A DNA stretch of 64,000 bases from Isoetes taiwanensis (Eukaryota; Streptophyta; Lycopodiopsida; Isoetales; Isoetaceae): assembly GCA_021234155.1 (NCBI GenBank), contig JAJEKV010000005.1, positions 17,222,089-17,286,088 on the forward strand, written 5' to 3'. A model generated the notes under the pieces. It did no database searches, had not been told where the DNA came from, and was given only the letters and a program-made list of their open reading frames with translations. Positions 30,903 through 41,360 of this stretch are shown here, piece by piece. Numbering within the stretch: position 1 is the first letter of the stretch; each line of letters opens with the position of its first letter. The translations under genes and the position numbers were made by a program.

Positions 30903-33860
30903 AATATAATTTGATCGTGTATTACTGCTAATACACGGCTACATAATTTTATGCAGATATTGGCATTGTCCAGAATTAAATGAAGTCCGTCTTCATCAAA
31001 AAGTTGCATTCGTAGCATTTCGATCTAATTTTCTGGCTTCTTTTTCTTTTGCCATTTAAGACATGCTTTCTTTTCTTGCTCGCAGGGGATTGGCAAAATA
31101 CAGAACCTCGAAGTATATAAGGGTTGATGAACAATCTATTTGGAATGCAATGGTATTTCTGCTTTTAGTACATGAAGAATAAAGCTCTTCTCTTTTTTTT
31201 TTTATACATGAAGAATGATCTTCTTGTTTCTTTTCTTTTTTGTTTGCATTTTCAATTGTGAATTCCATTTCTTTCTCTTTGCAGGGAGTTTCCCAATCAT
31301 TATTCTTTAAATGTGTATTTGCACAATTGTGTGCCTATTTGAGTTGCAGAATCTGAAGGTAATATTATCATAGGCAACTCTTCCCTTTAGATAAACCTGC
31401 ACTAAAATAGTTTACATACTATAGTTGGATATTGGTAACAGGGTTAAGGGGCCAGTGATAGTATTGCTTTGGCTATTATAAGCATGATTTCATGAACTAG
31501 AGAAATTTTGTTTTCTCAGTCGACAACGAAACAGATCGCAGTAAGTTTCTGGGAACGGTTAATGTGTTATTGTCAAGCTAATTGCATGGGTAATAAGCAC
31601 ACATTTGGCTCGCCAACTTTATAGCCGCGTGAAATTAAATGTACAGGCATACTTTCATGGTATTGGAACATTAATCTTAGAGCAGGCATAGTGTCACAAG
31701 TGATCCTGGAAATCGCCATGGTGATATTTGGAACAGCAAGGCATGGCATATATTTAGAGTGCGCGCTATATGGGAGCAGCTAAAAATTGTTGCAGGAAGT
31801 GTTCTGAACTTGTCGAGAACATCGCCATCGCAATCTTGTCGACAAAGTTACTATTACAATTCAGATCTGACATAACTATTGAATAAGAAAAGAGGTACAC
31901 ATAGTTGAGTAAACCTAATAGGAGAAGAGATAAAAACTCAAATAATATACTAGTGAAGATGCATACATATGAGTTCCAAGAACCATAAATGCTAAAATTA
32001 ATCGCTAAGGCATTTTTACTGAGTTTATTTTACAGAATCTGGATTAATGCCTAGCTCCACGGCCGTTCTTTCTACGTGTTCCTTTCCGATGGCAATGGTC
32101 TGAGACAAATCCATTTCAGAATATCCTGTAACATCCAGAATCTCAACGTCCATTGCCACAGCTAAGTGTTGCACACGATTTAAGCATTCTGTATCCAGCC
32201 GGCGACAAGTTTCATTTTCTTCCTTCCATGGTTGTTTTCTGGGTTAGATTTAGAGATGGCATCAGACGTACCCAAGTACTCAAAAGTAGGATTTTGTTTA
32301 GAGAGCATCCCGGTTATCAGTGTCAAGGCACTTTCAAAATTTTTATTAACACTAGACCTGTCCCTGGGACCATTCCTGATCCATGGCCCACATGACCTCT
32401 GTCACTTAAACTCATGTAACTCACTAAGAAAATTTCAATTTTATAATATACCACCATCATTTGAGTCCACTTGTTTCTTAATGACCTCTGAGAATTTCAA
32501 GACCAATGGGGTCACCTATACCTTGTGATGATTGCTCAAACATTGGAGAATTTGGCAGTTTCTGCACCAGTCCAGAACTGCTTTCTTTGATATTTCTAGT
32601 ATAAAGTGACCTAAACCTTGCTAAAATTGGAGGTATTTGCCTGTTTATCATAGAACACATTGAGTTTTATGTTCGATGTTTTCTTGCTATCATCTGACAT
32701 CGGTGGAAGCCGCCAAACCCTATTTTGGTCAGAAAAGATGCTTGAGGTTCAAGAATTGTTTCTCCCTCATTATAACAAGTTTTGATTTAATTCTTGTGGC
32801 CATGAGTTGCTAATTATACGAGCTATAGTTTCATGATTTTTTGGATGTTCATAAGTCATGTTAACCTCAATATTTACTAAAAGAATCTACTATACAGAAT
32901 TTTGGACAAAAGTATATGTTAAAATGCTCCAATAACAACCATCCATAATGCCATTTGGGCAATAAATGATGCGTTCTATTTATGTCTATATAGAACATAA
33001 CTCTTATCAACTTACATATAGTGTAACTAGGGTGTTATGTAATTTTTGGAATTCAAACATGATGTATAACAGCTGAATTGACACATTAGAGCATAAAAAG
33101 TTGGGTCAACTCCATAATTATAGGTCCAAAACTCCACAATGATTAAGTTAGTGATGTTTATTGATGAATTCAAGTCGATGTTGTGAAGTTTAGCCATGAC
33201 AATATATAAATAGACCACATAACATTTCATATATGCTTCTTTGGTTCATAGAAAGAGACACTACTTTTCCCCAAATATGCCTTTAAAATAGTACAAAATG
33301 TGAGAAATGATATATTATAGAAATCTCTTATATAGGTTGTATGGTCTTATTGAAAAAAATACCATGAAATCTGCTTATTTCTTACTAGCATAAACTTCAT
33401 ATCTGTGTTACTGTTGTAAAGCATTGTCATCCAAGTAGAATATATTAGGGTTAAAGCACAATGTAGTGTCTCATTTAGGTTGTCCCCCCTGTCCCCCCAA
33501 AAATAGTTTGAAAAGTAGGTCGTCCCTATTACTAAATTCGTTTGGCTCTTATCGCAACCACCGCCACGTAGGGAATTTTCAAAAAATACTTTCAAGAAAC
33601 TCGATTGCCTCCAAGAACCCGATGCCAGGAGAGGAGACGATCTCATGTTTGTATCAGGGAAGGGAAGGATCATATAAAGCAAGGCATGCAAAATCGATAC
33701 CATCACTGCAACCGCACCCCAAGAAGTAAGGCAAAAAAAACTACTTTATTTCAGATTTTATTTTACAAAAACTCAATTACGAGTACATCCAATCTTGTCT
33801 TTGGTTTCAGACCAGTAACATGAGAAAGTATGAAGAGGAATTAGGAAAATTCGAGCTTCT
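30903..33860. other. AT-rich intergenic DNA, no gene recognised
   Basis: Short ORFs only (for example 32153-32395, 33706-33347). None resembles a known protein and none has convincing splice context. Confidence 0.4.
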
Positions 33861-33912
33861 TTGTTACCAGATTTAGACCAGAGAGAAATACCTTCTTGTT
33901 ATCAGATTTCTT

Positions 33913-36375
33913 TTGATGAACATAGCTATGGAAGACGCAAATGTGAACAATTCAAAGGGAAAAAAGAAGAGGACATTAGAGCAAGAGACTTTAAAAAAGA
34001 GAAGGCAACGAAAGCGAAGAAAAGAGGAAAAACAAGCTACTCTACAAGAGAGTTCTTGTTGTGTCTGCCAAAGGAACATTTGCAGGAGTAAAATTGTGGA
34101 GAATATAGTGTTTTCATTTGTTAGAAATACATCTAAAATGGACACTGAAGAGAAAAGAGAAGTTTTGAGTGATTTCATGAAAGATAAAGAAGTGAGAGAG
34201 TTTCTTGGTGAAGAATTCAGGAATATGGAGGTGAAAAATCAGTTGGTTGGTAACATTAGAGGAACCATTAAGTCCGTAAAATCTTCTACAAGCATAAACT
34301 CCATGGCAGCGAAAAAAAGCGTACTTGCAATGGCTATTGGAGATGTTGCACAAGTAAGACTATCAGTAAGAGAAACTTGGGTAAAGTTTTGGGAGTCCAT
34401 CCGAGAAATATTGCAATGGCAATAGATAAGCACAAACAAGTGCATGTTGATAAAGCTGGGTGGGTCTTTTACAGAAGATCCAAGAGGTTCTGGGTTCGAC
34501 ACGATGATGTCATTGAGCTGGTTCATGAATTTTGGGATGCAAATACAAGGGTTTCACCGAATGCAAAGGATGTGAGATACAAAAGGTCGGGTAAAGAGTA
34601 TTAAACAAGAACATGCCACACAATATTTGGAAGATACATGTGTTCATTCCTTCCTTCCTTTTTCTATTGAAAAAAAAATGTATAAATTTGATTAATGCAA
34701 GTTGCTTGGTTAGATTTTATATGTTTGTACGACATTTGTTTTTTTTTTTTCTTTAATTTGTTATTTGTGAAAGATGATAGTAGTAGTTCTTGCACTACAT
34801 TATGAGTAGTTAGAGTTCCAAGTTCTTGTATGGTAGAGATCATGTTATAGTTCAAGTTTTAGTTCCAACTCGAATTGTAGCTCCTACTTTGAAGTTGTAG
34901 TTGGAGTAGACTAGTAGGTTACAGGTTCAGGTCACAGCTTATACTCCCAATAGCAGTTACGGTCAGACAATGGTTACAGTTAGAAACTAGCTACAGTTAG
35001 TTGCAGTCAGACAATAGTTGCAAATCAAAATAGCTACAATTAGTTATAGTCATGTTTCAATGCCATGTGCGAGTCATATTTACAAATAGTTACTGATTTT
35101 GAGGTGATAATGATACCGATTAATAGTGATAGTTGTTGTTTCAGTTCAAGTTGCAAATGCAAATGTATGATAGTTGTAGCTGGTGTTGTAGTTCTAGTTG
35201 CAAATGCAGTGCAACTAGAGTTGCATGAGCTTTGTTGTGTACTAGTTATAGCTTTAGTTGTTATTTGTGAGCTCTTTCTTATATGTAGGCCATGAATATG
35301 AACTCACTACGACTTTGTTATGCAGTCCGAACTATTTCTTAAATTCAAAGAGCAATATCCAGAGGTGAAGATCCATCAAAGGGCATTTGAGAAATTAAAG
35401 CCATGGTATGTACTGAAATTGAAGCAATTTAACTCTTGCTGCTGCATACATCATGTGAGGTTGCAAATGTTGTTAGATGGTTTTAATAAGTTGAGGGACC
35501 AGCATGTGAATTCTTGTAGTTGTGCATGTGGAGTATGTCAGTGTATGGAAGAAGACATTTGTATTGCTAGGACGAAGAAATATAAAACAACTACAGAGCT
35601 ATGTCAGTCTATCCTTTGCCCAAGGAAAGAAAATCAAGAATTTCACAAAAAAGATTGCATATATGGGCTTTGTAGCAATTGTGGTATATCCCAGCTTCTG
35701 ATATGTCCATTAGAGTTATCAGACCAAGGATCTATTAGTTGGGAGTATTGGGATTACGAGGAAGGTGGTAAGGATAAGTGGGGAAAACCGAAGAAAGTAC
35801 TTAAGCGTTTGTGGAAAGAGACTGAACCACGAACGTTTATGCATAAATTGATTGACAGGTTGGCTAAGTTTCCTTTGCATAGTTTCAGGCATAAGTGGCA
35901 AGCAAAGCAATTCAAGGAACTGCTTGAAAATTTTCCTCCTGGCATTCTTGTGTCAGTGGTCGATTTTGCTGAGAATTTTTCTATTCAGCTACAGAACCAA
36001 GTGGGCGACAATTTTGCAATTGCTGCACCAAAGGATAATGAAGAGGGGGCATTATTTTGGGTGATGAAATGCACAAAGACCAAGTATGTTGTTAAGGAAG
36101 CCTTTGAGGTCAATGGCCAAACGTTTTATCCAGGAGAGAAGCTCCTTGAAGGTATTTACTTTCAAAAGGCAGCAAGATCACAAACCAGCTATGTTTTATG
36201 CTCTGATCAGCCAAATGCAATAGTGTACGCCACTCAAGTTTGTGGAATTAAGTTGGCCATGCCACAAGCGAAACATCGGCTGAAGGGAAACAAAGTTGTA
36301 TACACGCTCAATGAAGCTGATAGTGAGAAAATTTTAGACAATCTTCCTGATGTGTTAAGTGATGATGAAGACTAA
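33913..36375 (+). CDS. Transposase-derived gene lacking the central catalytic region
   Basis: Exon 1 (33913 to about 34376) is basic (KKKRTLEQETLKKRRQRKRR) with CCVCQRNIC. A GA-repeat frame change near 34370 leads to KVLGVHPRNIAMAIDKHKQ and DANTRVSPNAKDVRYKRSG. After an intron (about 34640-35324, acceptor ttatgcag) a 350-codon frame reads SELFLKFKEQYPEVKIHQRA, LKPWYVLKLKQFNSCCCIHH, a Cys-rich cluster (CSCACGVCQCMEEDIC, CIYGLCSNCGIS), FPLHSFRHKWQAKQFKELL and VVDFAENFSIQLQNQVG. The family I know with these blocks (KP..V....CCC.YH, DFAENYS..QNE.Q) next has an HW... and DGCAGQFK... core. Here it passes straight to IAAPKDNEEGALFWVMKCTK and the natural C-terminal domain. About 200 residues including the presumed catalytic acids are absent in frame. 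Confidence 0.6.
34640..35324 (+). other. Intron with degenerate AGTTGTAGTT-type repeats
   Basis: Between the coding block ending HATQYLEDT and acceptor ttatgcag, the sequence is a run of imperfect GTTGTAGTT, TAGTTACAGTTAG and CAGTCAGACAATAGTT units. No coding similarity. Confidence 0.5.
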
Positions 36376-38110
36376 CAGTAAATGTGGAAGGCTGCTTCTT
36401 GAAGACAAAGGTACTTGTACATAATACAGATTTAATTCTTCTTCCATGCATTGCATTGAGACTTTACTGTACCATTATTTGTTGCAGGTTTAAGAAGACT
36501 CTACCTTCTGTGAGTTCACTGAGCATATTATTTGCTGCTACATGGGAGACATACAATTATTACAGTTACAGAAGTTACACGCAGTGGTGAAGAATCTACA
36601 TTGTGAAGTTAAAGCATTCACCTGGAAATAGGCCTTATTGTAAACCTTATTGTTGCTTGATGTTGCATCATCAGCAAACGATTATTTGAATATTTGAATG
36701 TCCAACTTGGACTTGTACTGTACTGTCAATTGTAGCTTGAATACAAAGAAATATCCCTGCTCTGTTTTGGGAAGCAAAATTGTATTATCACTGTTTTAGT
36801 TTGAAGTTTTTCATTTGCATTGCTTTGTCTATTAGCTCTTGTTGGCTGCAGCAGGGAGAGATTGTCCATTATCTCATGTTGAATGCAACAGGGAGAGAAG
36901 GAGCAGCTTGCCACAAAGTTTGCTGTTTGTTTTGTAGTGGTTGTTCTTTCCTAATATGTGAAGATTTGGTTCATGTTGTGTATTAAATTGAACCAATGTT
37001 AGTGTGAAGATTATGACAGTTTGTGGACTCACTTTGCTCCTGATTTATGGTTTCTGATATGGGGAAGTTGCATGCAGACATTGTACATATAGATCACAGA
37101 TAAATAATTCTGATATGCCCCAGACACTGTACATATAGATCACAGATAAATCATTAAAGACATGGTGAATTAGAGCGAATTCTGGCAGTAAACGAACCCT
37201 TTTGTGTGGATCAAAGTTCGAGTTTGAGTCAGTGGTTTTCGAGTCAATGACCAAATGAACAGTAACATTCAATTAAATCAATTCCTGGGTTTATATATCC
37301 CACAAGCATGAATGAAAAAAAAACCATTGTTATATAAGCATTTGCATTTTTCATTTAGGTTGGATTGGGTCTTCATGGGAAAGGAGAAGAAGAAGCCCCT
37401 TTCCCATGAAGATCCATTCCTTTTAAAGATTTTCTTAATTAATCAATATTCGACTTAACCTTTTTAGGATCCTAACATGAAATGTCTAGCATCTAGATTA
37501 TTTTCCTTCTTGTGCAATGCTTCTAAATATCAAACAATCAATATAATTTAACTATAGAACCATTGAACTTCAATAGAAAAAATTCATGTTCATCCTCAAG
37601 AGCCCGGGCTTTCATTATTATTAAAATGAATCCAATGATACACTGCTCGTTCTACCGATTCGCTCCATTCTAAATTTGAATTAATGAACCTGGCCTTCAG
37701 ATATTCGACCGAGCATTTCCTTTGGTTCTCAACCATTGGCACTTAGGTTCACAATAATGATAATAATTAGGTTCGCCACGAACCATTGAACCTTATATTA
37801 TAAGGTTAACTTTTATCTTTGGCATAGGTTCACTAATGACCTTTATACTGTCTTTGCTCCCTTTGCATTTCACAGGTCTTCTTACCCTGTTTGAGTTGAA
37901 CCTTGTGCATTATCAAACATCTGTAGATTATCTAAATCTTTTAACTGCCTAGATCCAATATCCCAATATTGGGTAACACCCAATATCCTTATATAGAACA
38001 TTAGGCCTAGAACATATTTTATGAAAACACCCATATAGAACATTCGATATGGGGTGCTTTCATAAAATACCCCAACACCCCATACGAATGTTGGGCTCGA
38101 CTTTTGAGGC
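36376..38110. other. 3' flank and intergenic DNA with two hairpins
   Basis: At 37370-37412 a perfect 15-bp inverted repeat (TCTTCATGGGAAAGG with its complement, 13-nt loop) occurs. At 38017-38067 a ~20-bp imperfect inverted repeat (TTTTATGAAAACACCCATAT) flanks a 10-nt centre. No gene accepted. Confidence 0.5.
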
Positions 38111-38203
38111 GTGCTTTTAAGTTTGCATGCAGCAGCAGAATCGTTCACTCTTCATTTTCACTCTTCGTTGCAACAGGAACGATCACTCCATTTTCACTCT
38201 TCT

Positions 38204-38470
38204 ATGGCGAGGATCAAGTTTACTGCCAGGGTGCCAATGAACGAGTCTGTTGCTTCCAGCCACCACCGTGAGGGCACTAAACTGAAGATTGTGGCCAAAT
38301 TCTCTTGTCTGGAGGTGAATCGGCTGCAAAGAAAAGGAGCTGCAGTCTCATCTAAGGTCCAGCAGTGGATAGACCGTGTGCATGCAACTGATGAACGCCT
38401 TCTGGAGATGCACATTGAAGCTTCTGGCGATGACCTTCATGTTCAGCTGATGATGCCTTCGCGTTCATGA
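38204..38470 (+). CDS. Unassigned small ORF (88 codons)
   Basis: It starts at MARIKFTARVPMNESVASSH and continues REGTKLKIVAKFSCLEVNRL, VQQWIDRVHATDERLLEMHI, ending DDLHVQLMMPSRS. The frame is also open upstream to 38111, but that part is made of duplicated CATTTTCACTCTTC segments, so I chose the inner ATG. There is balanced amino-acid use and no repeat inside the ORF. I recognise no family. A duplicated CGGCTACCTGGA follows the stop. It could be a small host gene or chance. Confidence 0.35.
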   Translation: MARIKFTARVPMNESVASSHHREGTKLKIVAKFSCLEVNRLQRKGAAVSSKVQQWIDRVHATDERLLEMHIEASGDDLHVQLMMPSRS

Positions 38471-39367
38471 ACTTCTATCTTCTCGCGGCTACCTGGATAT
38501 ATGGCTTTCTCGGCTACCTGGACAAATTTTTGTGTAAATGATGTTTTTTGTGTAAAGAAGTTTTCGATTTAAGCTTTTTCTAAGTGAACTTTTTCCTGTA
38601 AGCTCTTGAATGAGTAACTTATGATTCCAAATGTAAACACTTGATACATATTATGATAATATATTACTGTTTTTCCCTTGTACTGTTCTGTCTTTTTATA
38701 CCTGCATGCAATATTTCTCCCTCAACCCTAAACCCTGAGTTGATCCTCCAGGTTTAACTTTGATTTTAACACAATAATAGTTCGCTGGTGCTGTGCAGGC
38801 AGTGTGGCTATAAAATAGGTTGTTACGTGCAGTTGTTGGCTGGGTTTGTGTGAGTTAAGTGGCTATAAAATAGGTTAAGTGCAGAGACTGATACAAATTA
38901 AGCATGATGAGAAACCAAAAGACTTTGATGTTAGAGTCTCTGAACTTGCAAGCAAAATAAGTCCTAAACCTGAACAAATTGCATAAACAAATGCAATGAA
39001 CAAATTGCATAAACAAAGTGCAGAAAGTGCAGAAACAATTGCACACACAAATGCATCCAAGGCATTTTGAAATCTGTGGTTTGAGAATAACATACAATGT
39101 TAGTTATCAATTACATATTCAATTGCACAATCTATTCTATCTATTTCAATCTAATGAACAAAGTGCAGAATGCAATGAATGATTTTGAAATCTCTGGTTT
39201 GAGAATAACATACAATGTTTACAAGAAATGCATCAATATCAATACAATGATTCCAAATCAATAACAAATCACGTAACATTGTAATCTGATAAAAGCAAAA
39301 TCAGAAAGAATGTAAAGTGAGAAAAAGTTATATTGAATAAACTGAAGCAATTACAACAGGATAAATG
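38471..39367. other. Intergenic DNA, no gene recognised
   Basis: It contains short duplicated stretches (GTGGCTATAAAATAGGTT at about 38804 and 38860; GAATAACATACAATGTT at about 39083 and 39203). No coding support. Confidence 0.4.
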
Positions 39368-41360
39368 TCAGTAATACTTGTATTTCTTCAGAGTATCAAC
39401 GGCTTTCTTGGAAGCCTTATCCAGAAAGTTAGTTAATGGATTGGCCTGAACATACACTTCCACATTAGTCCTTCCAGCCATGGTTTTAGATGTTCAGCCA
39501 AGAAGTCACCATCTCTTCTAGATGGTTGATAAGTGTTAGGGCATACCATCGTATGTGGACTGTTCTTAAAACCACGGTACAACATATCATCGATTAGCAA
39601 TGTGTTATGATGCATCCATGCTCCCTTCATTTCAGAATAAACCTTGCTCAACTCCTTCAACAAAATAGGCTTCCTATCAACTTTGAATGTTGTATTTGTG
39701 CACTTACCTGAAGACCATGTAAACTGTAAGCTTTCTCGAACAGCTTTTTTAAACATTTGATTCAGAATAAGATTAGTTGCAGTGCTGCTCATTGTTGTCC
39801 AAATGGCAATCTTGAAGTTATCCATGCACCACTCTAGAAGCTCCTTAGACTTCGGGCGCAATACAGCTATCTTTGTGTGATTAAGGTGCTTTAGTTCTGC
39901 ACCATCCATGACACAACTTGGCAATGGCTTAGTATTCTCAAACAGCTTCAGCAAAACTCCATCTAGCTCAAAAATCAAAAGCTTTTTATGCGACTTCATC
40001 CTTTTGGTACATGGAGACTTGGAAGGGCTGCTAAATACTTCGCTACGTTTAATTTTCTTCCTTGCAGCCATTAGAGCCCTTGCATTTCCTGGAAGGAAGT
40101 GCTTTAAATAAACAAATACGAGACACTTCATACAAAAATAATAAAGAATTACCAGGTGAAACAGATTCTTGTGATTGTGTTCGATGAGATGTCTCCTTCT
40201 TTGTCTTCACAACTGGACTACATGATGAAATGGGAAGACTACCATGGGTTTCAATGGCCTTATTATCGTCTGCTGCACCAACAAACTTTGATTGACACAA
40301 AGTAGCCTTCCCATTGACAACAAGCGGACTGCCCACATTCAGTTTATTTCCACAAGGTGATGAAGCAGTGTCGCTCACATCTTTCGCATGTTGCAGTCTC
40401 TTTAAGTCTACAAGCATTACAGAATGCTAAATTGACAACATGTAATAACAAACACATAAGTTTTGCAGAAACTTAGTTTGTCCAAACATGCATTACCTGG
40501 TGATATCATTGTCGTCTTTGGCTCATTCTCTTCGTGAAATATCAACTCTTTGTTTTTACCTTCAGCTTCCACAGCAGTACCTATCTTTGATGAGTGGCCT
40601 TGAATATCTAGATGTAAATAAATAAAAAATCATTGCTATGCAACAACATTTGAAAAGCTAGTCCATTTGAACATATAATTACCTGGATGACTCAAGATTA
40701 AAGGTGTTTGGCTCAAAAGACATCGAGTTGTATGCAAACTATCGTGCGATTCCAAACCGATTCTTTGATTGTCCTTGACTATCGTGTTTTGCAAATGTGA
40801 AGAACATATACATGGTCATGCTTTTTAGAAGCTGCAATAAATCCTGCACATTAGAAAACATTTTTAGATTTGTTACCATCATTGTCCTTCTGCTCTTTGT
40901 AAGAAATAATGTCCATAGCAACCTTCCCAGTTGTTAATGCAGTGCTCAAACGTCTCGGCATAAGTTTATGTTCCTTGAGATATGATATGGAGGCCGGGGT
41001 GGAGCTAACACCTTTCATTCTCGATTTCTCTGTTTCCATATGCAAGTAACATTCATTAAGTTATCTTGTGTGAGCTGAAAATAATGAATACAACCAACCG
41101 TGTGAATCTAGGGTTATGCTAATGTTGGACTCCAAAACCTTCTTACGATCATGTATTTTTGTATACAATGATAGAAACTCTTCCTTCTTGTTTTCATTCA
41201 ATAATCTGAACCTATAACAAGACTTACCATTTACCTTTGGACCCCACATCTTTCGCATGTCATTCTCATCAACATTGTTGTCCTCTGATTTATATAACTC
41301 CTTAAAGGTCAAACCTTTGCTGCTCAAATTTGGAATTGCATCGTTTGGTACTGCTTCCAT
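39368..41360 (-). CDS. FCP1-like HAD phosphatase-domain protein, multi-exon, C-terminus frameshifted
   Basis: The start ATG is at 41360 (MEAVPNDAIPNLSSKGL), in an exon sharing the MRKMWGPKVNGKSCY domain with the gene at 1-572. Middle exons with clean GT donors follow (KGVSSTPASISYLKEHKLMP; IQGHSSKIGTAVEAEGKNKE; LVDLKRLQHAKDVSDTASSP). The last exon starts at about 40097 (GNARALMAARKKIKRSE). Its FCP1-like domain reads KKLLIFELDGVLLKLFENTK, LRPKSKELLEWCMDNFKIAI, WTTMSSTATNLILNQMF, RKPILLKELSKVYSEMKGAW and HNTLLIDDMLYRG. HAD motif I is ELDGV, so the usual nucleophile aspartate is glutamate. Near 39478 one base seems missing: the current frame stops at 39433, while the next frame continues TNVEVYVQANPLTNF to a stop at 39368. 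A phosphatase-fold regulator or pseudo-enzyme is likelier than an active enzyme. Confidence 0.65.
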
